From Demequina aurantiaca (GTDB lineage Bacteria > Actinomycetota > Actinomycetes > Actinomycetales > Demequinaceae), in the NCBI RefSeq assembly GCF_000975135.1, contig NZ_BBRF01000001.1, forward strand, positions 870,380-934,379: 64,000 nt of DNA, written 5' to 3'. A program made the position numbers and the translations under genes. Of this stretch, positions 33,313-41,821 are shown piece after piece. Position 1 is the first letter of the stretch. The number at the start of each line of letters is the position of its first letter. The notes beneath the pieces were generated by a model. The model was not told the DNA's origin and ran no database searches. It saw only the letters and a program-made list of their open reading frames with translations.

Positions 33313-33468
33313 TCACCAGAAGTGCTTGCGCCCACCTACGGCACGTCCCGTTGCCCCGAGGATCCAGAGGATCACGCCCACAATGATGAGAATTCCACCG
33401 ATGGTCGCGAGAAATGGCACGGGGAGGAGCAGGCCAATGATGAGCAAAATGACACCAAGAATGATCAT
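33313..33468 (-). CDS. 51-residue hydrophobic membrane protein (DUF6131-like)
   Basis: A tiny protein with two tightly spaced transmembrane helices. It opens MIILGVILLIIGLLLP and has a second helix rich in Ile, Val and Gly (GGILIIVGVILWILG), then a short basic tail GRAVGGRKHFW. Small actinobacterial proteins of this composition are grouped as DUF6131 or 'hydrophobic protein' and often accompany stress genes; their function is unknown. An AGGGAG ribosome site lies 7-8 nt before the ATG. Its length and antisense location make it easy to miss. Confidence 0.75.
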   Translation of the reverse strand: MIILGVILLIIGLLLPVPFLATIGGILIIVGVILWILGATGRAVGGRKHFW

Positions 33469-33555
33469 GTGAACTCCCTGTTAGATGTTGAGTACTGCGA
33501 GTTCATTCTAAGGATCGTGAGGGGACTAGGCGCGGTAATGGGCACCGTTGGGCCG

Positions 33556-35781
33556 CTACGGCGCGTCGTGCGCGTCCGCCGCTTGGGCCAGGCTTTGGCG
33601 ATGCCCCAACTGCTCGAGCCATTCGACGAGTTGTCGATGCACGGTCTCCGCACCGCTCAGGCGACCGCGGTCATCCAGCAGCGAGCGATAGATCTTCCAG
33701 TCGCTCGGGTAGACGAGTAGTGGCCGGGTCTGCCAGCCGCCCACGCCGCCATGCGAGCCCACGAGTTCCTCGAAGGCCGCGACCTCGTCCAGGTCCGCGT
33801 CGTAGAGTGAGTTCACGTAAATATCGGGGGCGTCCGTAAACTCCGCGACGCGCGCAAAGTCCGCCCGCGCATCGTCCCCGAAGGCGGCCAGCGGGTCGGT
33901 GCCCGTCACCACGCCCGTGGTCAGGTTCACGACGCCGGCGGCGCCGATCGCGACAGGCCCGTTGGGTGTCGCCACCACCAGGAAGCCGATGCCGGGGTGC
34001 GTTGCCAATGCCTCCACCAGACCGGGGTAGCCACGTTCGATGGCGGAGAGCGTGAGGCGCTTGGTGTGCTGCGCGAACCAGATGCCGCCCAAGTTCCCCG
34101 AGCCGATCACGGCTACGCGCGGTCGATCCGTGCCCTCGGCCGCAGCAGCGTGGGCGGCTTCATCCCGCGCGAGTGCCCGATGCGTCAGTCGTCCCGTCAC
34201 GCTGGACTGGCCGCCCAACTCGGCCGCGAGTTCGTTCGCCAAGCCCCACTGTTCGGATTTGTCGCGGGTGGTGCCGGCCTCGGCCCGGTGGCCATGTGCA
34301 TGCGCTGACGTGGGGGCGTCGGGATTGTCGATGTGGGCGGTGACGAACTCCTCGAGGCTCATCCCGTAGCGTTGCAGGAACGTCGATCCCTGACTCTGAC
34401 CGTGGTCGGAGATCGCCACGATCTTGTAGGGACGGGGAGTCGCGCCCGAACTGGCCAGCGCCTCGAGCCCACGCATCACGTCGTCCAGGCCGTAGAGCGA
34501 CGCCAGCGACTCGGGTCGGGTGACGCCGGCATGGTGGGCCACCTCGTCATAGTCCACAAAGTCCACGTAGATGGACTTCCGTCCGGCCATCATGGCCTCG
34601 ACAATTAGTGCGACGTTGAGGTCGCGCAGGAACACGTTGGTGATGGCGCGCAAGGCGACGTAATTGCCGGCTCGCTTGATGCGCGGTGTGACATCCCGGC
34701 GTTCCTGCCGACGGGCTTGGAACAGCTCCTTCACGGCCTCCCCGATGGACAGGATGACTGCGCGCAGAAAGCCGGCGGGGTGCGTGAAGAACGAGGCATA
34801 GGACTCGCTTGGTCCCAGCCCCTCGGTCTTGTTGCGCAGCCCGCTGACAGTCACCTGAGCCACGGCCGCGTCCCCGGAAAACAGGTTGGAGATGGACACT
34901 CCGTCGTCGGCGAGCAGACCGCGGCCATTGCTCACGCGTTCCTCGATCAGCGCGGCATCGGCCGGCACGTTGGCGACCACCAGGCGACCCAACGACCGGT
35001 CCCACCACCTAAATGCGGGGATGTTGTCGTTGTTGCCGTGCAGGATTCCGGCTTGGCTGACCGGGGTGGTGGATGGAACCTCGGCACGCCACTCGACGAG
35101 TTTGTGGGAACCGGACCGAATCCATCGGCTGAGCGTGGGCAGGTTGCCCGCGCGAATCTCGCCTCGGAGCACCGGCGCGGGCACGCCGTCCAGTTGGACA
35201 AACAGTACCCCGGTGACATCTGGGTCCTCGATGGGCGCCCGGCCCGGTGTTGCCGCGTTGGCCTTGCCCCGCGCGGAGCCCTGCCGCTTGGCGCTCATGC
35301 GCAACGCGTGCACCATGAGGTAGTCCTGGGTGCTGACGGAGAAGCACCAGGCAATCACCGTGAGGAGCAGGGCATAGACCCAGGACGCGATGATCGCAGC
35401 GGTGGCGCTCGAGGTCTCGATGCCGGGCGTCAGCCACAGCCCCGCGCCCACAAACACCGCGTTGGCGAACAGGGCGAGTGCGAGTGCGCCGATCCACCCA
35501 AATAGGCCAGCGATGCGCACCAACAGTGGACGCAGCGCCCAACTGGCGGCCACGATGGCCACCACCGCGAGGGGAAGTGACCACCATGACGACTGCGAGA
35601 TACCGGGGGAGATCCACACCGTGAGGCCCAACGCGGCCGCCCGGATCAGTACATCGGCCGCGCCCCTGCCGCGCGAATACCGCTCGTGCCCCACCCCTGA
35701 GGCGACCATGGCATCGGCGACGGATTGCGCCGTGCGAGCTGTGCTGGTGGAGGCCCCAGGGCGGCCAGAGTTGTTGCTCAT
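33556..35781 (-). CDS. Alkaline phosphatase-superfamily protein with N-terminal membrane domain
   Basis: A 741-residue protein. Residues about 45-155 contain about four transmembrane helices. From about residue 190 an alkaline-phosphatase/phosphodiesterase-like fold follows, with metal-ligand motifs QLDGVP, STTPVSQAG (nucleophile Thr or Ser), DYDEVAHHAG and SDHGQSQG. The last 200 residues continue the hydrolase domain. Such actinobacterial proteins are annotated as 'phage holin/alkaline phosphatase family' and may hydrolyse a lipid-linked or nucleotide phosphodiester at the membrane; the substrate is unknown. The next gene on this strand is 10 bp upstream, so the two may be one transcript. 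Confidence 0.78.
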   Translation of the reverse strand: MSNNSGRPGASTSTARTAQSVADAMVASGVGHERYSRGRGAADVLIRAAALGLTVWISPGISQSSWWSLPLAVVAIVAASWALRPLLVRIAGLFGWIGALALALFANAVFVGAGLWLTPGIETSSATAAIIASWVYALLLTVIAWCFSVSTQDYLMVHALRMSAKRQGSARGKANAATPGRAPIEDPDVTGVLFVQLDGVPAPVLRGEIRAGNLPTLSRWIRSGSHKLVEWRAEVPSTTPVSQAGILHGNNDNIPAFRWWDRSLGRLVVANVPADAALIEERVSNGRGLLADDGVSISNLFSGDAAVAQVTVSGLRNKTEGLGPSESYASFFTHPAGFLRAVILSIGEAVKELFQARRQERRDVTPRIKRAGNYVALRAITNVFLRDLNVALIVEAMMAGRKSIYVDFVDYDEVAHHAGVTRPESLASLYGLDDVMRGLEALASSGATPRPYKIVAISDHGQSQGSTFLQRYGMSLEEFVTAHIDNPDAPTSAHAHGHRAEAGTTRDKSEQWGLANELAAELGGQSSVTGRLTHRALARDEAAHAAAAEGTDRPRVAVIGSGNLGGIWFAQHTKRLTLSAIERGYPGLVEALATHPGIGFLVVATPNGPVAIGAAGVVNLTTGVVTGTDPLAAFGDDARADFARVAEFTDAPDIYVNSLYDADLDEVAAFEELVGSHGGVGGWQTRPLLVYPSDWKIYRSLLDDRGRLSGAETVHRQLVEWLEQLGHRQSLAQAADAHDAP

Positions 35782-35791
35782 CCGGGCGCGT

Positions 35792-36727
35792 TTAGGCGGT
35801 CGACGCGGTCAGGGAAAACTCGGTGTGTCGCGTCTCGCCTGGCTGGACCAAGAACAGTCCGGTGCCCTTGACTGCCTGCGCGTCGAGCGTGAAAGCGTCG
35901 TTGACATTGGTGACGGGCTCGATCGCGAAGAAGGGCTTGCCCTCTGGCGCGAACGCGATCACGTGAGACAGCAGCTCTCCCGCTTGCATCGTGACTGCCA
36001 AGGCGCCTGGATACTCGATGACGGCGACGGTGGGGGACGTGCGACCCGTGAGGCAGTCGTCGACCACGTCGGTGCCCAACTCGCGTCTGGACCGGAAGTC
36101 GGCTCGCGGAGAGATGGGTCCGGCGGCGGCCTCCGGGAGGGAGTTGATCAGCTCGTAGCTTTGGTCGCAGTTGATCTGGAGGTGAGGGGCCGCGGACTCG
36201 GTGCCATCGGGCAACGCGAGGTGGCGCTGGAAGTAGGGGTGTTGACCCAGGCCAGCGGGGAAGGTCTCATGGTCGGTGTTGGTCACGGACAGCCCCCACG
36301 TGAAGCGGTCGCCCTCGAGTGTGTACTCGAAGCGCGCGGCGAAGGTCCAGGGGAAATTGACTCCGTAGACGTCGCGCGAGGTGAACTCCAGAATCACCGA
36401 GGTAGCCGACTGCTCGACCACGGCCCACGGGTACTCGATCGCCGCGCCGTGACGCGCGGTGCCATCGCCCGGGTTGGTGCGCAGTTGATAGGTGCGTCCC
36501 TGCCACAACAGCTTGCCCTCGCGGATACGATTGGACCAGGGCACCAGCGGGAATGATGCGCACTCCGTGCGGTTGCCGAGGTCTTGCTCCGCAGTGGGAC
36601 GCAGCACGTCGACCCATGCGCCGTCGATGCGTACCTGGCCGAACGCGACGGAACCACCCGTGGCGGGCACGAGGCCCACGCGCCAGTGGTCGTTCTCGAG
36701 GGTAATGACGGTAGGCGATTTACTCAT
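35792..36727 (-). CDS. Aldose 1-epimerase family protein
   Basis: A 311-residue soluble beta-sandwich enzyme. NRTECASFPLVPWSNRI contains the sugar-binding NR motif; HGAAIEYPW carries the first catalytic histidine; GLGQHPYF carries the second; and a glutamate in the C-terminal FFAIEPVTN is the catalytic base. It interconverts alpha and beta anomers of hexoses or hexose-6-phosphates. ATG at 36727 with a leaderless TACCGT -10. It is 10 bp upstream of the phosphatase-superfamily gene on the same strand, so they are probably co-transcribed. Confidence 0.9.
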   Translation of the reverse strand: MSKSPTVITLENDHWRVGLVPATGGSVAFGQVRIDGAWVDVLRPTAEQDLGNRTECASFPLVPWSNRIREGKLLWQGRTYQLRTNPGDGTARHGAAIEYPWAVVEQSATSVILEFTSRDVYGVNFPWTFAARFEYTLEGDRFTWGLSVTNTDHETFPAGLGQHPYFQRHLALPDGTESAAPHLQINCDQSYELINSLPEAAAGPISPRADFRSRRELGTDVVDDCLTGRTSPTVAVIEYPGALAVTMQAGELLSHVIAFAPEGKPFFAIEPVTNVNDAFTLDAQAVKGTGLFLVQPGETRHTEFSLTASTA

Positions 36728-36733
36728 ACTGTG

Positions 36734-36739
36734 ACGGTA
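36734..36739 (-). promoter_or_regulatory. Leaderless -10 box (TACCGT) of the aldose epimerase gene
   Basis: TACCGT on the minus strand, then 6 nt, then the ATG at 36727. No ribosome-binding site lies between. Confidence 0.55.
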
Positions 36740-36851
36740 GCGCAAGGCCCTACGAAAACTCGCAGGGTCGCCAACCAATCCGCCGTGCGGCGAGGCACGA
36801 AGTAGAAGTAGCGCGGCAGGCGCGCCATCACATCGCTCGAGGGGTAAGAAA

Positions 36852-37424
36852 ATGTCTGAGGCACCTACGTCTAAATGGGACGGTCACTTCTACATGATGT
36901 TGCGGGGTGCCATCGGCGGCCTCGTGGCAGGAGTCATTTTTGGGCTCTTCCAAATGTGGTTCCTTGCCGACGCAGGGGTGCCAGCGGACACGATCATCCA
37001 CATGATCGCCACCATCGTGCAGCCGGACGAGTACTTTGCGGCCGGGACCACGTCCCTCGCCGTTGGCTGGGCAGTTCACGTGGGCCTGTCCATCACCTAC
37101 GGTGCGCTACTCGGCCTGCTCGCGACAGAGTTCAAGTCCAACGCCTCGCGCGTGGCACTCGCCGGCTTCTACGGCCTGGTGGTCTACATGTTCAACTTCC
37201 TGTTGCTAGTGCCGCTGTTCTACCCGGTATTCGAGATTGCGAATCAGCCCTTCGAGGCCGTGGTGCACGTCGTCTACGGCTTCCTGCTCGCACCGTTCCT
37301 CGTGAAGTGGCGCGGCTTCTCCAAGAAATCAGACGAGCTCCCGGCCATCGTCGCGAGGGCCGCCGCGAACGCAGATCAGCCAGTCCCTGAGTACGCCACC
37401 TACAACCCGGCGCAGATGCGCTGA
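36852..37424 (+). CDS. Four-helix membrane protein of unknown function
   Basis: A 190-residue protein with about four hydrophobic helices (near residues 17-40, 63-95, 100-125 and 130-155) and a polar C-terminal tail of 35 residues. No named family is recognised with confidence; GGLVAGVIFGLFQMWF and VVYGFLLAPFLVKW are the clearest blocks. ATG at 36852 with a GAGGGG ribosome site. It stands alone between the aldose epimerase (divergent) and the small DUF6458-like gene, from which it is separated by 162 bp with no evident gene. Confidence 0.7.
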   Translation: MSEAPTSKWDGHFYMMLRGAIGGLVAGVIFGLFQMWFLADAGVPADTIIHMIATIVQPDEYFAAGTTSLAVGWAVHVGLSITYGALLGLLATEFKSNASRVALAGFYGLVVYMFNFLLLVPLFYPVFEIANQPFEAVVHVVYGFLLAPFLVKWRGFSKKSDELPAIVARAAANADQPVPEYATYNPAQMR

Positions 37425-37586
37425 CCGGCATCGTGCCTGATACACGGCACGCGACCTGAGAAATCTGGAATATCACCCGGCAAATCCGCGTTGTTAGCGT
37501 CATGCTAGATTCCGTCGGCGGAGTTGCGACGGGCGTCACCGTGGCGCGCGTCTCCGCACGATGGCGCGAGTTCAAAGGAGATGCAC

Positions 37587-37817
37587 ATGGCACTCGGTTC
37601 AGGAATTTTTCTACTGGTCGTGGGCGCGATCATGGCGTTCGCGGTGAAAGACAACGTCGACTCTGTCGACTTCGTGATGATCGGCTACATCTGCATGGGT
37701 GCGGGTGTCCTCGCGATCATCATCTCGCTCATCGTCAGCTCTCAGCGCAGCAACACGGTTCACACCGAGCGCGTTGAAAAGCACGTTGACACCCACCAGA
37801 ACAACATCGAGAACTAG
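37587..37817 (+). CDS. DUF6458 family small membrane protein
   Basis: A 76-residue protein with two transmembrane helices. The opening GSGIFLLVVGAIMAFAV, the loop DNVDSVDFVMIGYICMGAG and the final polar tail are typical of the actinobacterial DUF6458 family, whose function is unknown. A strong AAAGGAG ribosome site precedes the ATG at 37587. A clear intrinsic terminator follows 18 bp after the stop, so it is a monocistronic transcript. Confidence 0.82.
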   Translation: MALGSGIFLLVVGAIMAFAVKDNVDSVDFVMIGYICMGAGVLAIIISLIVSSQRSNTVHTERVEKHVDTHQNNIEN

Positions 37818-37835
37818 AGGCCACAGCGACCTCAG

Positions 37836-37875
37836 CACCGCCCCGCCGCCTTGTGCCGCGGGGCGGTGTTCTTTT
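37836..37875 (+). terminator. Intrinsic terminator after the DUF6458 gene
   Basis: CACCGCCCCGC (37836-37846) pairs perfectly with GCGGGGCGGTG (37858-37868) around an 11-nt loop and is followed by TTCTTTT. Confidence 0.85.
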
Positions 37876-37902
37876 CCCCCTGCGAGTCGTCGACGACAGG
37901 CG

Positions 37903-37908
37903 TACGGT
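37903..37908 (+). promoter_or_regulatory. Possible leaderless -10 box (TACGGT) of the immunity-like gene
   Basis: TACGGT lies 7 nt before the ATG at 37916, with no ribosome site. One base longer than the common 6-nt spacing in this window. Confidence 0.4.
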
Positions 37909-37915
37909 AGAAAAT

Positions 37916-38266
37916 ATGAGCGTGCACGACGACGAGCACCGCACGTTGGCGATCGAAGCCGCCAACGCGGCGGGTCGTGTCTTGTACCTGTTCGAACTCG
38001 AGGATTCGAGCGATCATCGCCCGCGCGACGCCATCGCCACCATTCGTGCTTGGGCCCACGGCGGTGTCTCCGTTAGCGAGGCGCGCGCCGCCGCGTTCTC
38101 AGCCAATTCCGCGGCGGCCGATGCTCGAACCAAGGCCGCCCGCGCAGCAGCCCGCGCTGCCGGCCATGCCGCGGCGACAGCCTACGTCGCGTCCCATGCC
38201 GAACTTGCGGAGAGTTTCGCGGAGAAGGCCGAGCGGTTGGCCCATCGTCGCTATTCGATGGCGTGA
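37916..38266 (+). CDS. Putative immunity protein (Imm5-like)
   Basis: A 116-residue all-helical, Ala-rich cytosolic protein. RVLYLFELEDSSDHRPRDAI, then RAWAHGGVSVSEARAAAFSA, then a second half with ARAAGHAAATAYVASHA match the pattern of the 'putative immunity protein' (Imm-5-like) family: repeated helices with conserved DxRPR and ARxAAF motifs. Such proteins bind and neutralise polymorphic toxins. No toxin gene is adjacent, so it is an orphan here, possibly protecting against toxins of neighbours. The start at 37916 follows the family opening. Confidence 0.7.
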   Translation: MSVHDDEHRTLAIEAANAAGRVLYLFELEDSSDHRPRDAIATIRAWAHGGVSVSEARAAAFSANSAAADARTKAARAAARAAGHAAATAYVASHAELAESFAEKAERLAHRRYSMA

Positions 38267-38318
38267 CTAACTCTCGCTCAGTTCATGCCGAAAAGCGCCC
38301 AGGTGAGCGCGCGGGGGA

Positions 38319-39677
38319 TTAGGCCTGGGAACGCTTGTCTTCGATCTGTTGACTGCGAATCTTGCTACTGGCCTCCTCGCGCGCCTGGCGGTCCGCATCC
38401 GCAGCGTCCCGTGCCGCGACGGTCGGTGGGTAGGTGATCCGGAGGCGTGGCTTGTGCAGGTGGTAGCTCACGTCAAGTCTCCAGTAGCGCACGGCCCAGA
38501 CCGCGGCGCCAGTGGAGACCAGCAGCGCCGCGATGGAGCCCACGCCGATCGCCCACCGTGCTCCAAACTCTTCGCCGACCCAGCCGACGATTGGTGAGCC
38601 AATGGGCGTGGTGCCCACGAACAGCATCATGTAGAGAGACATCACGCGACCGCGCATGGCGGGCGAGGTGGTGGTCTGGACCATCGCGTTAGCCGAGGTG
38701 ATCATGGTGAGCGCGGCGAAGCCGACGGGGATGCAGGTAATGGCGTACAGAGTGAAGGTGGGCATCGTCGCGTTGATGGCGGTGGCGATGCCGAATCCAA
38801 ACGCGGCGCCAATCACCAGCCGCACCCGCACCCGCGAGCGCCGGGCGGCGAGAAGGGCGCCGGCGAGCGAGCCGATGGCCAAGACCGAGCCCAGGATTCC
38901 GTATTGGCTGGGGCCCATGCCGAACTCGGTGCGCGCCATGAGCGCGCTGGTGAGCTGGAAGTTCAGTCCCAGCATGCCCACCACGGAGACGATGATGAGC
39001 ACCACCACAATGTCCGGCCGTCGCCGCACGTAGCGGAAGCCCTCACGGATCTGGCCCTTCTTGCGCGGCGCGCGTTCTGCCCCGGCAAGTTCCGAAGAGC
39101 GCATGGCGAGTAGCGCCAGGATGGTCGCGATAAACGTAAAGCCGTTGACGATGAAGACCCAGCCGATGCCCAGCCAGGCGATCACGAGGCCGGCCACGGC
39201 GGGGCCTACCAGGCGGGCGGCGTTGAACGATGCGCTGTTGAGACCCACCGCATTCGGCAGATTCTCGGTAGGAACTAGTTCGGCGACGAACGTCTGGCGC
39301 GCGGGGGCGTCGATGGCCGAGACGATGCCGAGTAGCAGCGCGAAGATGTAGACGTGCCACAGTTGCACGTGGCCCAGCAGCACCAACGCACCTAGCCCGA
39401 TACCGAGAGCGGCCGACGCACTCTGGGTGAACAGCAGCAACTTGCGTTGGTCGACGCGATCCGCGAGCACGCCAGCCCAAGCCGTGAGCAGTAAGAACGG
39501 CAGGAACTGCAAAGCGGTGACGATGCCGACCGCCACGCCGGAGTCCTGGCTGAGGACGGTGAGCACCAGCCAGTCCTGGGCGACGCGCTGCATCCAGGTG
39601 CCGACGTTGGAGACGATGGCCCCGGCGAACCACAGCCGGTAGTTGTAGATGCTCAGGGAAGCGAAGGTGCGGCTCAT
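38319..39677 (-). CDS. MFS transporter (EntS/MFS_3-like)
   Basis: A 452-residue major facilitator with 12 predicted helices. The opening LSIYNYRLWFAGAIVSNVG, GTWMQRVAQDWLVL and a loop DRVDQRKLLL after helix 2 are typical of the enterobactin-exporter-like MFS_3 group. A long cytoplasmic C-terminal tail rich in Lys, Arg and Gln follows helix 12. The substrate is unknown, probably drug or siderophore export. ATG at 39677; an in-frame GTG at 39686 is an alternative. Not part of an obvious operon. Confidence 0.85.
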   Translation of the reverse strand: MSRTFASLSIYNYRLWFAGAIVSNVGTWMQRVAQDWLVLTVLSQDSGVAVGIVTALQFLPFLLLTAWAGVLADRVDQRKLLLFTQSASAALGIGLGALVLLGHVQLWHVYIFALLLGIVSAIDAPARQTFVAELVPTENLPNAVGLNSASFNAARLVGPAVAGLVIAWLGIGWVFIVNGFTFIATILALLAMRSSELAGAERAPRKKGQIREGFRYVRRRPDIVVVLIIVSVVGMLGLNFQLTSALMARTEFGMGPSQYGILGSVLAIGSLAGALLAARRSRVRVRLVIGAAFGFGIATAINATMPTFTLYAITCIPVGFAALTMITSANAMVQTTTSPAMRGRVMSLYMMLFVGTTPIGSPIVGWVGEEFGARWAIGVGSIAALLVSTGAAVWAVRYWRLDVSYHLHKPRLRITYPPTVAARDAADADRQAREEASSKIRSQQIEDKRSQA

Positions 39678-39756
39678 ACGCCCCACCCGCGGTGCGAGTG
39701 AGAGGGCATTTGTGGCATACGTCTACGTTACGCCCCACCCGGAGGACGCCCGTTGG

Positions 39757-40776
39757 CTAGATCCGGATCACAAGCTTTCCGCTCACCCGGTTGGATTCCA
39801 GGCGCTCCATCGCAGCAGTGGCCTCCGCCCAGTCGTAGACCTTCTCGATGGGCACGGTGACCTTGCCGTCGTCGATCAACGATGCGACGCGCGCGAGATC
39901 CTCGCCCCGCGACTGCGCGAAGACCGCGGCCACCCGCTGGCGCTTGAAGAGTCCCTGGGCCATGGCGCGCATCACGGGTCCGCCAGGTCCCATTAACTTG
40001 CCGCCGCCGCCACCCACAATGACGTAGGTGCCATCCTCCTTCACGGCCGTGAGGGAGCGTCGCAGAGGCTGCGAGTTCTGGATGTCGACCATGAGGTCGA
40101 ACTTTTCCTCGCCCTCCCAGTAGTTTTCGCTCGTGTAGTCGACCACGGCATCGGCGCCCAGGGAGAGGACCAACTCCTTGTTGCGACCGCTACACACGCC
40201 CACCACGCGGGAGGCGCCCCATGCCTTGGCGAGTTGCACGGCGAAGACGCCCACTCCGCCCGATGCGCCGTTGACCAGCACCGACTGGCCCGGTGCGAGC
40301 TTGCCCACGTCGCGCAGCGCGGAAGAGGCGGTGAGGGCGACCATGGGCACGGCGGCGGCCTCTTCGAACGACGCTGTCCGTGGCATCGTCGCCGCGTTGT
40401 CGGCCGGCACTGCGACGAACTCGGCCAATGCCCCGCCCTCGCCCCGTTCGCCAAAGACTCGATCGCCGATGCTGAAGGTGGTGACGTTGGTGCCCACCGT
40501 GGCGACGACGCCGGCAAAGTCGGCCCCGGCGATACGAGGATGACGCAAGCGCCGTATGCCACTGGTGGCTCTGATCATGTAGGGGTCGCCGCGGTAGAAG
40601 TGCCAGTCGTAGGGATTAATGCTGGCGGCCTTAACCTCCACCAGGATGTCGTCCGGACGCGGCTCGGGAACGGGTATCTGCGTTTCGTGGAGCACGTCGC
40701 CCGGTGCGCCGTAGTCGGAAAACTGGATCGCGCGCATGGTCGGCGCGGACGGTGCACGGGATGACTCGCTGCTCAT
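39757..40776 (-). CDS. NAD(P)-dependent MDR alcohol dehydrogenase / quinone oxidoreductase
   Basis: A 339-residue medium-chain dehydrogenase. SINPYDWHFYRGDPY and GADFAGVVATVG form the catalytic domain, and the nucleotide domain has VLVNGASGGVGVFAVQLAKAWGA (the GxGxxG-like loop). Structural zinc cysteines are absent, as in quinone-oxidoreductase-type MDRs. It likely reduces enones or quinones with NADPH. The ATG at 40776 overlaps the end of the DUF4386 gene by 4 nt, so the two are co-translated. Confidence 0.88.
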   Translation of the reverse strand: MSSESSRAPSAPTMRAIQFSDYGAPGDVLHETQIPVPEPRPDDILVEVKAASINPYDWHFYRGDPYMIRATSGIRRLRHPRIAGADFAGVVATVGTNVTTFSIGDRVFGERGEGGALAEFVAVPADNAATMPRTASFEEAAAVPMVALTASSALRDVGKLAPGQSVLVNGASGGVGVFAVQLAKAWGASRVVGVCSGRNKELVLSLGADAVVDYTSENYWEGEEKFDLMVDIQNSQPLRRSLTAVKEDGTYVIVGGGGGKLMGPGGPVMRAMAQGLFKRQRVAAVFAQSRGEDLARVASLIDDGKVTVPIEKVYDWAEATAAMERLESNRVSGKLVIRI

Positions 40777-41489
40777 GAGACGACCTTAGCCATTGGCGCG
40801 GCGCTGGCGCTCGGGGAGACGGCGCTCGCGCGCACCCCCACAAGAATCAGGTAGCCGATCATCCAGAATTCGCCGATGCTCGCGGGGATGGTGAGCGCGT
40901 TGTTGAGTGCCGTGAGGTCAGGGAGCAAGGCTGCCGAGAAGCCGCTCGCGATGTAACCGATCCCGCCGACCATGAGCACCCACCCAAGGGCTGCGGGCAT
41001 GAGGCCCGATTGTTTGACGGCATAGCCCATGGGGATGAGCCACAGGCCAAAGAAGATGGCCCCGGCGCCCCAGAAATAGCCGGAGATCGTGTACATCAAT
41101 TGCACCGTTGCCGCGGTGTCGCCTCCGGGTGCGAGGGACGGATCGCCGGCGACCGCGAGTGCGCTGGCGAGGAAGGCCGTGCTGCCGAGGATTGCTGCGG
41201 CGTTGACCAAACCGAAGGCTGTGGTGGCTCCGGCGGCTATGGGGTTCGCGGCCCTCAACAGTTTGTAGAACCACACTGCAGCCAGCGACTGGGTGAGAAC
41301 GACTCCAAGTTCGGCGGCGATGCCAAGCCGGGCAAGCGTTGGGTCGCTGACGAGATTCGCGAGCGTGGTGGACGCGTCGTCAGGGACAAAGAGCTCGCCC
41401 CGAATGATCAGAAAATCGAGCATTCCAGTCAGGGCAAGGCCAAGGTAGAGCAGGCCGGTGATGCGGGCGGTGCGTGTGAGGTTGGGCAT
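40773..41489 (-). CDS. DUF4386 family membrane protein
   Basis: A 238-residue protein with six hydrophobic helices. The opening TARITGLLYLGLALTGMLDF and a central AAILGSTAFLASALAVAGD match DUF4386, whose function is unknown. GGAG ribosome site before the ATG at 41489. It is the first gene of a two-gene unit with the MDR oxidoreductase (ATGA overlap). The XRE regulator operon ends 96 bp further upstream on the same strand. Confidence 0.82.
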   Translation of the reverse strand: MPNLTRTARITGLLYLGLALTGMLDFLIIRGELFVPDDASTTLANLVSDPTLARLGIAAELGVVLTQSLAAVWFYKLLRAANPIAAGATTAFGLVNAAAILGSTAFLASALAVAGDPSLAPGGDTAATVQLMYTISGYFWGAGAIFFGLWLIPMGYAVKQSGLMPAALGWVLMVGGIGYIASGFSAALLPDLTALNNALTIPASIGEFWMIGYLILVGVRASAVSPSASAAPMAKVVS

Positions 41490-41585
41490 GGTGGTCTCCT
41501 GTTTTTGGGTGCGAGAAGTACACGTCAGGTGGATTGCGGATAGTGGAGTGCGCCTAGGGCGCGGAAGGGAGGGAGTGGAGGATGC

Positions 41586-41819
41586 TCAGCCCTCCTCGGG
41601 TTCCGGGTACGAGAACGCCTCGTCGAGGGGCACGCCAAAGACGCGGGCGATCTGGAACGCCATCTCCAGCGACGGCGAGTACTTGCCCTGCTCGATTGCG
41701 ATGACCGTTTGTCGTGTGACGCCGATGCTCGCCGCGAGTCCCGCCTGAGTCATGTCTCCATGCTGGGCACGAAGCGCTCGGATGCTGTTGGTGACCCGTG
41801 TGGTGGGTTTGCCGCCCAT
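41586..41819 (-). CDS. XRE family transcriptional regulator (Cro/CI-type)
   Basis: A 77-residue, single-domain helix-turn-helix protein. LRAQHGDMTQAGLAASIGV followed by TRQTVIAIEQGKYSPSL is the classic Cro/CI fold (DNA-recognition helix with TRQTVIAIE). The C-terminal FGVPLDEAFSYPEPEEG is short, as in small chromosomal XRE regulators paired with membrane proteins. It is the third gene of an operon (the stop of the upstream gene is 2 nt before its ATG). It is the best candidate to bind the two 18-bp palindromes at the operon promoter. Confidence 0.9.
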   Translation of the reverse strand: MGGKPTTRVTNSIRALRAQHGDMTQAGLAASIGVTRQTVIAIEQGKYSPSLEMAFQIARVFGVPLDEAFSYPEPEEG

Positions 41820-41821
41820 GA

